Assembly (NCBI GenBank): GCA_039029235.1
Contig: JBCCGO010000006.1
Span: 1 to 33,905 of the forward strand
DNA: 33,905 nt
Direction of reading: 5' to 3'
Origin: JBCBRR01 sp039029235
GTDB lineage: Bacteria; Bacteroidota; Bacteroidia; Cytophagales; Amoebophilaceae
The notes under the pieces: generated by a model
Seen by the model: the letters and a program-made list of their open reading frames with translations, nothing else
Database searches by the model: none
What the model was told of the DNA's origin: nothing
Shown here: piece after piece, positions 17,018 to 26,242 of the stretch
Position numbering within the stretch: position 1 is the stretch's first letter
How the letters are laid out: every line of letters begins with the position of its first letter
Translations under genes and position numbers: made by a program

Positions 17018-17079
17018 GTACATTTGCCGATAGTTATGAAGATAGGTCTACGCTCAGGTACCTATGGCTGGCTAGGCAA
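17018..17079 (+). pseudogene. Fragment copy of the YfcE-like phosphodiesterase start
   Basis: Sixty-two bases line up with 13121-13182, covering the leader and first codons of the phosphodiesterase gene (atgaagataggtctacgctc against atgaagatagggctactctc). It directly follows the symporter copy, so about 2.8 kb, including the HD hydrolase, was deleted from the duplicate. A faint match of tgtggccactc near 17270 to 13455 may be a further trace. Otherwise 17080-17337 shows no gene. Confidence 0.8.
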
Positions 17080-17337
17080 GCATAGGTGTCCCCGATGATT
17101 TTTCATTACCCATCCTCTACGTACACACCACCAGGTTGCCAAACGACAGACCTACCCCATCTAGCAGAGTCTGGGCACTGCAGTATCCCTACAGGCCGTC
17201 TATAGTGTACCGACCATACCAACTAAACAAAATTCTAAGCTTCGACCACCATTGCTAAGCGCACAATACCTGTGGCCACTCGCAAAATAGGGCCGCTAGC
17301 TGGCAATAAAGTTAGTATCAGCTGCTAAGGCCATAAT

Positions 17338-18870
17338 CTAAGCAAAGGCAAAGAATAAGAGCCAGACCAGCACCAAGACAGGCAGTAAAAAGGGAATAGA
17401 AAACCGCGTAATATACCCCAAGAAAGAGGGCATGCGAACGCCTGAGTGCTCAGCGATAGCCTTGACCATAAAGTTAGGTCCATTGCCGATGTAAGTCATG
17501 GCACCAAAAAATACAGAGGCAACAGCAATAGCTTTCAAACGCAACACGGAACCGGCAAAGATACCTCCGGCAGCATAAGCCTGCACATCAGTGATGGTTG
17601 CAATATCTGCTCCCTGAGCAGCCATACAAGCTGCGCTAAAATTCAGATAAGTAGGAGCATTGTCTAGTATAGAGGAGCAGACCCCAGCGCCCCAATACAG
17701 CGTATTTGGTGTAATGATAGCACCTCCCGCCTCAGACTGGGCAAAGGCACCTATCAAAGTCAAAGCAGGAATCATCGTCCCAAAAATACCCATAAAAATT
17801 AATACCACCTCTCGGAGTGGTTCCAGCGTAAATTCATTGCCTTGCAAAGCAGCGCTACTAGCATAGCGGTAAGAGAGCCATGCCACACTCAGTAAGATGG
17901 CCTCACGCAGAAAAGAAAAAGCATGTCCATGATATTGGATAGCTGGTACCCAAGAGAAAATATGGGGATCTAGGAACACAGCAGCAATGATGATCATGAG
18001 CCAAAAAAAGTTTCTTTTTCCCAGAATACTCAAAGCAGGCCCAGCTTGGCTAGCCGAAGACCGTGTATTGATCGCCACATTCCGGGCATCAAGTACAAAG
18101 AAAATCAGGCCAAGCAGCGCAAGGGCTAGCAGCCAAGGCAGCAGGTTATGCCGCAATGTCCAGAAAAAAGGTACCCCCTTTAGAAAACCGAGGAAGAGAG
18201 GTGGATCGCCAATCGGGGTGAGTGCGCCCCCGACATTACTGACGATGCCTATAAAGAACAGAATATGATACACCCGGATCCTCCCCTGGTTGAGCCGAAT
18301 GTAAGGTCTGATCAATAGCATAGACGCCCCTGTAGTACCGATGAAATTGGCCATGACGGCCCCCACCAATAGCAGGCAGAGATTAGCAACCGGTGTGCCC
18401 TCCTTATTGACCTTGATTAAGATACCTCCTGAAGCCATATATAAGGCAGTAATGAGTGCAATGAATTGTACATACTCCATCAAGGCCTCCACGGGCTTAC
18501 TGAGGTTATGCAGTGCCAAGAGGTAATACGTAACTACCAGGCCAGCCAGTAGTACAGCCACCTTAGCATAATGCTTGTGCCAAAAACGTTCGTACAGCAG
18601 GGGCCCTGTAGCAATCATGAGTAGCAGTAGGAAAAATGGTAGTACCAGCCAGCTCGGGGGCAAGTCAGCTGGTATGTCAGTAGCCCCATAGGCCTCCGAG
18701 ACCACAGTTGGTGCTGCACCCATGGCCATATCTATCTGCTTTGCGTGTACCTCTGCCCACATACTGGCACCTCGCTGCCCCGCTGCTACCCCCTCCATAG
18801 GATACATACCGAGGCAAGCTAGCAGCAACACAGTGGGCCAAGACGGCAAAAAGTTGAAGATTGTAGCCAT
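17338..18870 (-). CDS. nhaD: NhaD-type Na+/H+ antiporter
   Basis: A 510-residue membrane protein of the ion-transporter superfamily. It has a possible signal-like first helix (about 8-30), then about twelve membrane spans. Family features are MEYVQFIALITALYMASGGI, FIGTTGASMLLIRPYIRLN, NVGGALTPIGDPPLFLGFL with GVPFFWTLRHNLLPW, and LDNAPTYLNFSAACMAAQG near the C-terminal half. NhaD proteins exchange internal Na+ (or Li+) for H+, controlling pH and sodium; with the pyrophosphatase and Na+ symporter they form a sodium/proton economy. The start ATG is 18868-18870, with a well-placed promoter just upstream. The 3' end faces the decayed duplicate. Confidence 0.93.
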   Translation of the reverse strand: MATIFNFLPSWPTVLLLACLGMYPMEGVAAGQRGASMWAEVHAKQIDMAMGAAPTVVSEAYGATDIPADLPPSWLVLPFFLLLLMIATGPLLYERFWHKHYAKVAVLLAGLVVTYYLLALHNLSKPVEALMEYVQFIALITALYMASGGILIKVNKEGTPVANLCLLLVGAVMANFIGTTGASMLLIRPYIRLNQGRIRVYHILFFIGIVSNVGGALTPIGDPPLFLGFLKGVPFFWTLRHNLLPWLLALALLGLIFFVLDARNVAINTRSSASQAGPALSILGKRNFFWLMIIIAAVFLDPHIFSWVPAIQYHGHAFSFLREAILLSVAWLSYRYASSAALQGNEFTLEPLREVVLIFMGIFGTMIPALTLIGAFAQSEAGGAIITPNTLYWGAGVCSSILDNAPTYLNFSAACMAAQGADIATITDVQAYAAGGIFAGSVLRLKAIAVASVFFGAMTYIGNGPNFMVKAIAEHSGVRMPSFLGYITRFSIPFLLPVLVLVWLLFFAFA

Positions 18871-18895
18871 GAAGATTTTATTTTGATAAGATGAC

Positions 18896-18926
18896 CAAAT
18901 CTAATAAGTTAGGCAGGAAACACCAA
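18896..18926 (-). promoter_or_regulatory. Predicted promoter of nhaD
   Basis: On the minus strand, TTG (18926-18924) is followed by exactly 20 bases and TAGATTTG (18903-18896), a full match to the Bacteroidota -33/-7 consensus TTG and TAnnTTTG. Transcription would start about 20 bases before the nhaD ATG at 18870. Confidence 0.6.
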
Positions 18927-19115
18927 GGCCCTGGTTACATCCTAGCTTAGCACAACTAGCTGCCAGCACACTGCTGCTATACGGGCTGGGGACTGCTCAT
19001 AGCGACAAGCCTTAGCTAGTTCGTCCAGAAAACTGTAGGAAAATCATGCTTCGTTTTCCAGCATAGCGAGCTAGCTTGCCAGATGGCTCATTGAGACACC
19101 GGTCTGCTCCTTACT

Positions 19116-19316
19116 ATGATTTTCATCAGCAACCTCACCTATCATGTAGGCGCCCGTACGCTGTATAACGGTGCTTCGCTACTGATCAAGCCCAAAGACA
19201 AGATTGGCTTGGTAGGAGTGAATGGCACTGTCAACTTTACTCAAGCGCATAGCAGGCTACTTGCCGCGCATGGCGGCTGGCTTTGGATGGAGGTGACGAA
19301 CTTACCCAGAAGATGA
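19116..19316 (+). pseudogene. ABC-F ATPase remnant, cut inside Walker A
   Basis: The first 40 residues are typical of ABC-F ribosome-associated ATPases (EttA/Uup type): MIFISNLTYHVGARTLYN, LIKPKDKIGLVGVNGT. The Walker A motif should continue GKST, but here homology ends after GVNGT and the sequence becomes VNFTQAHSR and other unrelated residues, stopping at 19316. More than 500 codons are missing. The upstream 18871-19115 holds only the nhaD promoter. Confidence 0.8.
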
Positions 19317-19466
19317 TACAAGGGGCTGGCCCCCTTATAGCAACCAGTGTGCGGGGAGGGCTAGGGAGCCCTGGCAAGGTGGCCCCTAGGCCGAGGAGGG
19401 ATAGGGGCCGTTGTTTGGAAGATGCAGGAGCGGGACGGAGTGATTTATAAGCTGCGAATGCTTGCT

Positions 19467-19935
19467 TCACTCAGCCCTGTCCATCTGGCAATCTTCTCGA
19501 GAGGTTCCCCTTGCCTGGAGCCTCTGGTGAGCCACCAACTGCTTGGCTGACTTTTCTCGGAGAGCTACCCCTTCTTCCTTCCCTAGAAGGGCTATCTCTG
19601 CCTCCGTTCCTTTTGCTATACCCCCACTCACTCTTTTGCTCACTTTCCTAGAACTGCCGGGGTAACGCTGAGGCATTGTCTCTGCCTCGCTTCTCAACAC
19701 CCTCATAGGCACAAGTTTCTGCCTTGCTCCAATAATATGGATCTAACGCCGCATAGGCTTCCTTGACTATTGAGCTCCTTGCTATCAAGTGCGTATAATC
19801 CCTTGACGCTGTCTTGGAGGCATTCTTCAGGTAGTAACACCAGTGGTCTAAGGGGCTCACTAGCTCCATGCTTTTAGTAACCTTTGGTAGCTCGGTGAAG
19901 GTGGAGTAGAGGCCTTTTGAGTCATGTCCCCGCCT
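19467..19935 (-). pseudogene. C-terminal remnant of an Rpn-family nuclease/transposase
   Basis: Read on the minus strand from about 19935, the sequence gives FTELPKVTKSMELVSPLDHW, CYYLKNA, IVKEAYAALDPYYWSKAE, YEGVEKRGRDNASAL, the usual C-terminal half of Rpn (PD-(D/E)XK) recombination-promoting nucleases. It stops near 19648; the next frame then continues with a Lys/Glu/Gly-rich tail (KVSKRVSGGIAKGTEAEIAL) and SAKQLVAHQRLQARGTSRED, matching the family's final helix that normally precedes a TGLS-like end. A frameshift near 19655 and loss of the whole catalytic half make it dead. The DNA on both sides (19317-19466 and 19936-20173) shows nothing else. Confidence 0.72.
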
Positions 19936-20173
19936 TTACCGATCTAAGCGTAAGTGATCGGACTTGATCGGCGTGGCATGATGGCAAGCCCTGGGCTGCT
20001 TAATCCATGGATTGGGGCTGGCTATCTCCTAGTTGGTGTGGTGGCTGGCAAGCAGACAGGCCAGCGTGGCAAAGTTCTAGGCTCTTTGGCAAGGCATCAG
20101 CGCTCTGGCCTTGCCTGGAAGCTGGAGTGTTAAAATATTTAGCGACTAGGCTCGTAGGCTGTCTATAGCACTG

Positions 20174-20791
20174 CTATAATTTAGCTGCTTCAAATCGCCG
20201 GCTGGCCTCTGCCCAATTAACGATGTTCCAGAAAGCCTCTATGTATGCAGGCCTTCTATTTTGGTATTGTAGATAATAAGCATGCTCCCAAACATCTAGT
20301 CCGAGGATAGGTGTACCCATACAGTTGGGATCTACTACATCCATGATAGGATTGTCTTGGTTAGGGGTCGTGCACACAAACAAATCCCCGCCCTTATCTA
20401 CACAAAGCCAAGCCCACCCTGAACCGAAGTGCACGGTAGCGGCCTGGGAGAACTCTTCTTTTAACCGAGTCAAGGATCCAAACTTTTTATTAATAGCTGC
20501 AGCTAATGTACTTACAGGCTGTTTCTTAGCCTGGGCAGACAGCATAGGCCAGAAGAGCGAGTGGTTATAATGCCCTCCTCCATGGTTCCTGACTGCTGTG
20601 CCATGCTTACTGACCGCTCTAAGCAGGGCTTCTATAGGTTGGGTTGCTAGTTCAGTGCCTCCGATAGCCTGGTTAAGCTTGTCGATATACGTTTGGTGGT
20701 GCTTGGTATAGTGCACCTCCATGGTCCTGGCATCGATATAAGGTTCCAGCGCATCCCATGCATAGGGGAGCTGGGGCAGTGTAAAGGTCAT
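20174..20791 (-). CDS. sodA: Superoxide dismutase, Mn-type (Fe/Mn family)
   Basis: A 205-residue enzyme that dismutates superoxide. The four metal ligands are visible: His27 (HYTKHHQTY), His77 (GGGHYNHSLFW), Asp166 and His170 (GLDVWEHAYYLQY). The second-shell pattern is Mn-like: Gly in the GGGHYNH motif and Gln145 in TTPNQDNP, where Fe enzymes carry Gln in the first and Ala-Gly in the second. Cambialistic use of Fe cannot be ruled out. There is no signal peptide, so it is cytoplasmic. It lies 41 bases after tadA on the same strand. Confidence 0.96.
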   Translation of the reverse strand: MTFTLPQLPYAWDALEPYIDARTMEVHYTKHHQTYIDKLNQAIGGTELATQPIEALLRAVSKHGTAVRNHGGGHYNHSLFWPMLSAQAKKQPVSTLAAAINKKFGSLTRLKEEFSQAATVHFGSGWAWLCVDKGGDLFVCTTPNQDNPIMDVVDPNCMGTPILGLDVWEHAYYLQYQNRRPAYIEAFWNIVNWAEASRRFEAAKL

Positions 20792-20832
20792 AGCGTTTTT
20801 AGTTTTTGTTTGAACGTTGCGCTGCCACGTTG

Positions 20833-21309
20833 CTAATATACTAAATGCCTGAGATATAGGAAAAAATCCTGCAATATTTTTTGGCTTTCATCTGCCAAGA
20901 CATTGGTACAGACTTCAGTCCGCGGGTGCAATGAATTATTACCCAGCTTCCTATAGCCCCGATTGGGGTCTGAAGCTCCAAAGACCAGCCTGGCTAACTT
21001 TGCCCAGTACAAGGCGCTGCTACACATCAGGCAAGGCTCTAGGGTTACATACAGGGTGCAGGCTGGCAAGTATTTGGTCCCCAAAGTATTAAAAGCTGCT
21101 GTCAGCGCCAGCATTTCAGCATGGGCTGTGGCATCTTGGAGCTTCTCTACCTGGTTGTGGGCTCTAGCGATGACGCGGTTTTGGCTAACGACGACAGCAC
21201 CTACAGGCACTTCGCCAGCTTCATAAGCTCGCTCAGCCTCTTGCAGGGCCATGCGCATGAAGTACGCATCGGTAAAAACTATCTTTAAGGTGCCGGACTG
21301 CTGGGACAT
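20833..21309 (-). CDS. tadA: tRNA-specific adenosine deaminase
   Basis: A cytidine-deaminase-fold enzyme of about 158 residues. The zinc site is HAEMLAL (His-Ala-Glu) and PCLMC, and the family block EAGEVPVGAVVV is present. TadA converts A34 of tRNA-Arg(ACG) to inosine. The start at 21309 (MSQQSG) is preferred; ATG at 21339 in the same frame would add ten residues unlike the family. A -7-like element TAATTTTG lies at 21361-21354 on this strand, allowing either start. It is divergent from aspS and followed by sodA. Confidence 0.93.
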   Translation of the reverse strand: MSQQSGTLKIVFTDAYFMRMALQEAERAYEAGEVPVGAVVVSQNRVIARAHNQVEKLQDATAHAEMLALTAAFNTLGTKYLPACTLYVTLEPCLMCSSALYWAKLARLVFGASDPNRGYRKLGNNSLHPRTEVCTNVLADESQKILQDFFLYLRHLVY

Positions 21310-21451
21310 GACATGATCATTGTTATAAATGTATGGCAAGCATCTTCTAGGGACAAAATTAGCTCAATAGCTATATATCAGCTAACCCTTTCGATGGCTA
21401 TCTATAAAAATATTTTTACTTTTAAAGCTTATAGTTGCCATACCATAAACT

Positions 21452-23194
21452 ATGCTAAGAACCCATACTTGCGGAGAGCTGGGCCTGGACCAGGTAGGAT
21501 GCGACGTAACGCTCTGTGGATGGATACAAAGAACAAGGGACAAGGGCGCTATTCTTTGGATAGACCTACGTGACCGTTATGGAACTACCCAGCTAATCCT
21601 GGGGGAGGGAACAGCAGCGCCTGAGCTTATCCAGCAAGCGCGTACTGCAGGACGTGAGTATGTGATCCAGGTGCGTGGTGTAGTCATAGAAAGGGTTGCC
21701 AAGAATAGGCAAATGCCTACGGGTGATATTGAAGTGCAGGTGCGGGAATTCGCTGTACTGAATCCTGCTAAAACTCCTCCTTTTCTGATAGAATCAACAA
21801 CAGATGGTGGGGAAGCGCTTCGCATGCAGTTTCGCTACCTGGATTTAAGGCGAGCGCCGCTCAGGGATAACCTTGTGCTTCGCCACCAGGTGATGCGGCA
21901 TGTACGGGCCTACCTAGACCAGCACCAGTTTGTGGAGATCGAGACTCCCCTACTTATCAAATCTACGCCTGAAGGGGCTCGGGATTTTGTAGTGCCCTCG
22001 CGCATGCATCCAGGGCAGTTTTATGCCCTGCCCCAGTCGCCCCAGACTTGCAAGCAGCTCTTGATGGTGGCAGGGTTTGACCGATACTACCAGCTGGCTA
22101 GGTGCTTGAGAGATGAAGACTTGCGGGCTGATCGGCAGCCTGAGTTTACACAGGTAGATTGTGAGCTCTCTTTTGTAAGGCAGGCGGATATATTGAGTAT
22201 TTTTGAGGGCTTGATGCGGCATCTCTTTAGGGGTATCGGCAACGTTGCCTTGGGGCCGTTTTCGCAGATAACTTATGCAGAAGCTGTACAACGGTATGGG
22301 ACTGATAAGCCTGATCTGCGTTTTGGGATGCCTTTCGTGGAGCTGACTCAGCTGGTACAGGGCCATGGATGCCAGATGCTGGATGGGGTAGCACTGGTGG
22401 TGGGTATCTGTGTGCCAGGTTGCGCAGGCTATACCAGGAAGCAGCTAGACGAGCTCACTGCCTTTGTCAGGCAACCTCAGCTGGGTGCTCAGGGGCTGAT
22501 CTATGTGAAGTATCAGGGGGGCGGGAGCCTGAAGTCTTCTGTGGATAAGTTCTATACTCCAGCACAGCTGATAAGATGGGCAGAAGCTATGCAAGCAAAG
22601 CCAGGAGACTTGCTCTTAATCTTAGCGGGTGAACCTTCAGCGACTCGTCAGGCTTTGGCTGAGCTGCGCTTGAAGCTAGGCGACGACTTGGGTTTACGCG
22701 ATAGAGCCCAGTTTGTCCCTGTATGGATCGTAGATTTTCCTCTATTCGTGTGGGATGGAACAGCACATCGCTACCAGGCCAGGCACCACCCTTTTGCAGC
22801 TCCTAATCCTGCGGATGTAGCCTTGTTAGAGACGCAGCCGGAGGCGATTCGTGCCCATGCTTACGACTTGGTTATCAATGGTTCAGAAGTAGGCGGTGGT
22901 TCTATCCGTATCCATGAGCGTTCGCTACAAGAAAAGGTATTGCAGGTGCTGGGATTTAGCGCAGCAGAGGCTCAGCAGCAGTTTGGCTTTTTACTAGATG
23001 CCTTGGAGTATGGAGCACCGCCGCATGGAGGCATTGCTTTTGGGCTAGACCGGCTATGTGCGTTGCTAAGCGGTGAGGATGCAATTCGGTCTGTAATAGC
23101 TTTTCCTAAAAATAGCGCAGGGCGCGATGTAATGCTCCAAGCTCCAGCTTCTATTGCTCCAGAACAGCTGCAAGCGCTGGGCATAAAGCTGTAG
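21452..23194 (+). CDS. aspS: Aspartyl-tRNA synthetase
   Basis: A 580-residue class IIb synthetase that charges tRNA-Asp. The N-terminal OB-fold anticodon-binding domain (1-105) includes CGWIQRTRDKG and IDLRDRYGTTQ. Motif 1 is near VEIETPLLIKSTPEGARDF, followed by ALPQSPQTCKQLLMVAGFDR; motif 2 is ARCLRDEDLRADRQPEFTQV (about 216-235); the bacterial insertion (GAD) domain follows; motif 3 is GGIAFGLDRL (526-535). Length and order are normal for bacterial AspRS. The ATG at 21452 fits the family start. The gene converges with ppiD across 33 bases. Confidence 0.98.
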   Translation: MLRTHTCGELGLDQVGCDVTLCGWIQRTRDKGAILWIDLRDRYGTTQLILGEGTAAPELIQQARTAGREYVIQVRGVVIERVAKNRQMPTGDIEVQVREFAVLNPAKTPPFLIESTTDGGEALRMQFRYLDLRRAPLRDNLVLRHQVMRHVRAYLDQHQFVEIETPLLIKSTPEGARDFVVPSRMHPGQFYALPQSPQTCKQLLMVAGFDRYYQLARCLRDEDLRADRQPEFTQVDCELSFVRQADILSIFEGLMRHLFRGIGNVALGPFSQITYAEAVQRYGTDKPDLRFGMPFVELTQLVQGHGCQMLDGVALVVGICVPGCAGYTRKQLDELTAFVRQPQLGAQGLIYVKYQGGGSLKSSVDKFYTPAQLIRWAEAMQAKPGDLLLILAGEPSATRQALAELRLKLGDDLGLRDRAQFVPVWIVDFPLFVWDGTAHRYQARHHPFAAPNPADVALLETQPEAIRAHAYDLVINGSEVGGGSIRIHERSLQEKVLQVLGFSAAEAQQQFGFLLDALEYGAPPHGGIAFGLDRLCALLSGEDAIRSVIAFPKNSAGRDVMLQAPASIAPEQLQALGIKL

Positions 23195-23227
23195 CAAGCA
23201 CTGTCTCCCTGGCATGTACTGACCGCC

Positions 23228-25024
23228 TTAGTAATACTTATAACGATAGTCCTTGGCGTTGGTAAGTTCTTTGAGGCTCTCGAGAATGTAGCTGGCTTGC
23301 TTGCCTCGTGCTCGCTGTTCTTGCACCTGTCTATAGCCGGCCAAGTTTTCGGGTACAGCTGCCTCCTGGCGTTCGACCAGCTCGATGATTAATACGCCCT
23401 CATCATCTGCGATAGGCTTGGAGCGCTCACCGGGCTTTAGCGCAAAAGCTTGCCCAATAGCTTTCCTGGCCCTACCGACGCTAGGTAGCGTATAATCACT
23501 AAACTTCACTTGTGCTGCGGCCAGGATAGTGGCCCCCTCACCGTACTGTGCTGCTAGGTCATCCAGGGTAGCCTCAGTGGTAGCTGGGAGCTGGCTGATG
23601 ATGCTTTGCGCTTTTTGTGCGTTTGTTACTTTACGCGTTATCTCATCTCGTACGCTGTCTAGCGAGGCTGTTCCTGCACGAACCTGATCTGTCATAACAG
23701 CGACTACGTATTCGTCTGCTAGCTCGAATACAGGCGACACGGTACCGACAGCAGCTTCGTTATAGAGCCAGCGTACGATATCTCTAGCACAGGGGAGTAC
23801 CCCCACGCGGGAGTCATTTTTATCTGCTTGTGCTTGGCGTACTTCTAGGTTGTCCTGGGCAGCCTGGGCCTCAAACTGCTTCTTATTGGAGGCCATACTG
23901 GCAAAATAATCGGCTTGTCTGTATGCCCGATCTCTAGCTTCATCTCCTGGCGCCAAAATCTTTTCAATGACCGCCACTTCGTATCGCCTAGGCGCTTGCT
24001 CATGGATGGCTGCTATTTTGTAGAGTTTGTACCTGCCCCACTCTTCTACGGGCCCGATAACCATTCCTTGGTACAGGGCAGCTTCTTGCTGAGCCAGCGT
24101 TTGGGGGAGTTCTGCTGGGGTGTAAGTTCGGTAGGCTATTAGCGAGAGCCCTTCTGTATGTGCACTGGCAAAACCACGATCATCAAGGGTCTGGGCAAAG
24201 TCTTGTTGCAGCTGCTGGAGCTCTTTTTGTAGGGCTAGTTTGTCTTCTTCAGTGGGGACCACGGGAAAGGTTACGCAGTGCATGCTTCTGCTTTCTGCTA
24301 CCTGGTAGTCATTTTTATGCGCTTTGAGGTAGTCTCTGAGCATGGCATCTGTGATAGACGATGAATCTGACTGGAGACTGCTGTAGGGGATATACAAGTA
24401 TCGGATGGCCAAGGCAGTATGGGCTAGCTGATACTCGGTGCGTGCTGCTAGGTCGGTGACAAAAGCGCTTTGCTCCATGAGTTGATTAGACTTGGCATGG
24501 CGCCGATCAGTAGCTAGCCTTTTCTCGAATTTATGAAATTGTTGCCGATGGGCTGCGGGCATTTGAGCCAGATTTTTCAAATAAAGCAGCAACTGTTGCT
24601 TGTCAAACGCCTGGGTAGTCGGGTTGGTAAAAGCAGCTTGTAGGTCAGGATGGATGTAATCTCCTTGTACCATATCTATCAGTTCATCGACTGTTACGGT
24701 AATGCCTAGTGCATCTTGTATGAGGGCATAGCCTGCATCAGCCAGTAGCTGTTGCCAAACCTGGTTTCTTAAAGAATCTTTTTCTACCTCTGTAGGCATA
24801 CGGCCATATTGTTGGGGGAAGCTATGCTGGAGGACTTCGTATTGCTCCTGAAAAGCCCGGAGCGTGATGTTCTTGCCAGCTACTTTGCCTATGGTCGGTT
24901 GTTTGTAGACCGTGCGTGGGCTCAAGCCCAACAAATCGCCCGTTACCAAGAGCAGCAAGAGCCCTAGAACTACAATAATCAGTGCTAAGCTTGCCTTATC
25001 GCGTATTTTACTAATCAATGCCAT
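23228..25024 (-). CDS. PpiD/SurA-like periplasmic peptidyl-prolyl isomerase-type foldase
   Basis: A 598-residue inner-membrane-anchored protein. It starts MALISKIRDKASLALIIVV, the typical Bacteroidota PpiD opening, with one membrane helix at about 13-34 and the rest in the periplasm. A SurA_N-type helical domain (about 40-210: ITLRAFQEQYEVLQHSFPQQ) is followed by segments that resemble parvulin domains (about 220-350 and 360-470) and a C-terminal helical part (to 598). The parvulin active-site pattern is not obvious by eye, so chaperone activity may dominate. It would help fold newly secreted envelope proteins, downstream of SecA/SecYEG. A -7-like TATTTTTG lies at 25063-25056 without a clear -33. 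Confidence 0.88.
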   Translation of the reverse strand: MALISKIRDKASLALIIVVLGLLLLLVTGDLLGLSPRTVYKQPTIGKVAGKNITLRAFQEQYEVLQHSFPQQYGRMPTEVEKDSLRNQVWQQLLADAGYALIQDALGITVTVDELIDMVQGDYIHPDLQAAFTNPTTQAFDKQQLLLYLKNLAQMPAAHRQQFHKFEKRLATDRRHAKSNQLMEQSAFVTDLAARTEYQLAHTALAIRYLYIPYSSLQSDSSSITDAMLRDYLKAHKNDYQVAESRSMHCVTFPVVPTEEDKLALQKELQQLQQDFAQTLDDRGFASAHTEGLSLIAYRTYTPAELPQTLAQQEAALYQGMVIGPVEEWGRYKLYKIAAIHEQAPRRYEVAVIEKILAPGDEARDRAYRQADYFASMASNKKQFEAQAAQDNLEVRQAQADKNDSRVGVLPCARDIVRWLYNEAAVGTVSPVFELADEYVVAVMTDQVRAGTASLDSVRDEITRKVTNAQKAQSIISQLPATTEATLDDLAAQYGEGATILAAAQVKFSDYTLPSVGRARKAIGQAFALKPGERSKPIADDEGVLIIELVERQEAAVPENLAGYRQVQEQRARGKQASYILESLKELTNAKDYRYKYY

Positions 25025-25273
25025 AGCTTACTTGAATGATCGGGGAACCAATGCACAAAAATAGCAGCAATGGATCTATATCTATTGCTGTCTAATCAAT
25101 AATCATACCCTTTGTCTGAGTCTTGCTAGGCAGTATGTTGTTTGGGAAGTAGCTAGGGGTAGTAATCTTGCTTGCAGTGATTGCTATAATAATCTAGCCG
25201 GATCTGTGGTATACTGGGCTGCATGGCTGGCGGTGAACAGGTATTGGACAAAGCTGGCTCCTCTTCATGCTTT

Positions 25274-26242
25274 TTATTCATATTCAATAGCAACCCCGAG
25301 CTCCTGAAGATCGAAGATGACTTCCTTGGCCATTCGACATTCGCGGTGATCGAATTGCTTCTCGATCTTCCGTTTTATATCTGCAAACCCTTTTATTATA
25401 TCCCCTAAAGTCCCTACTTGCTGAGATGGGTCTTCACCGCCATAATGAGCAACGATCTTACAGGAGCAATCATAGATATAAGACAGTCCGAAATTATTGA
25501 TATTGGATTGTACTACCTTCTTAGTCTCCATATCCTCTAGCTGTCTATGCCTTGTGAGCCATCCCTTTAGCAATTCATGCTTTATGAGCCATTCCTTGAA
25601 GTCTTCTATCATGGCCCTATCAGAAGCGTCGAGAGATGTTAAACGCTCTTTACGATGGTGTCGATCAGGGAGCGCTTTTATGAAATGACACTCTCTGAGG
25701 ACTGTCTTGGTGGCAAATTCTACGACATGCCTCACAAAATTGCTGGGAATCTCGAGACCATGGTTTTCAGGTTTTAAAAATAATTTTTGCTGCTGATCAT
25801 ATCCTTCAAAGGAAAAAAATAAGAGATGTCGCTTATTGCTATGCAACGTTTCTCCTACTGGCAGATCAATACCATAGTGTTTGGATTGTTTTTCCTTCAT
25901 TCCAATGCTGTGTGAAGAGGATCTCTCGTAACCTATTGGCTTTAATGCTTTAAAAAGTTTCCCCTCGTCATCCGATAATACGTAAGTCCCCTCCGCAAAC
26001 TGCTGCTTCTTGTTTTTTGCTTTTAAGAACAAAAAATTCATGAGGTCACATACACCATGCTTATCAAGGGTATAAGCTCTTGTACTATCAGTATACCCGT
26101 AGATCCTCTTTAGGAGCATGGCACCTGAGCTCATCATCTTTTGTTTATCCTGGTCGCCAGGGAGAAACTCATAGCCACTTAATGATGCTTCTAAGAATTT
26201 CTTCTGTGAATCATCCACTATTAAATTCGTATCTCGTTCCAT
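25274..26242 (-). CDS. Hypothetical protein, 322 residues, no recognised family
   Basis: The likely start is ATG at 26242 (MERDTNLIVDDSQKKF); further upstream the frame runs in the shadow of the neighbouring gene. No signal peptide or membrane helix is visible; the protein is mixed alpha/beta and rich in Lys, His and Glu. Recognisable stretches are YGYTDSTRAYTLDKHGVCDL, TYVLSDDEGKLFKALKPIGY, HLLFFSFEGYDQQQKLFL followed by KPENHGLEIPSNF, and a final helical part ending GVAIEYE. The FEGYD..KLFLKPENHG pattern looks like a true domain but I cannot name it. Its first 32 bases overlap the end of the preceding gene. It could be a separate coupled gene, or the cytoplasmic half of one larger protein split by a frameshift. 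Confidence 0.55.
   Translation of the reverse strand: MERDTNLIVDDSQKKFLEASLSGYEFLPGDQDKQKMMSSGAMLLKRIYGYTDSTRAYTLDKHGVCDLMNFLFLKAKNKKQQFAEGTYVLSDDEGKLFKALKPIGYERSSSHSIGMKEKQSKHYGIDLPVGETLHSNKRHLLFFSFEGYDQQQKLFLKPENHGLEIPSNFVRHVVEFATKTVLRECHFIKALPDRHHRKERLTSLDASDRAMIEDFKEWLIKHELLKGWLTRHRQLEDMETKKVVQSNINNFGLSYIYDCSCKIVAHYGGEDPSQQVGTLGDIIKGFADIKRKIEKQFDHRECRMAKEVIFDLQELGVAIEYE

Noticed and set aside
19237..19470. Minus-strand open frame after the ABC-F remnant
   Set aside because: Composition (Pro, Ser, Ala runs) looks random and no family pattern is seen.
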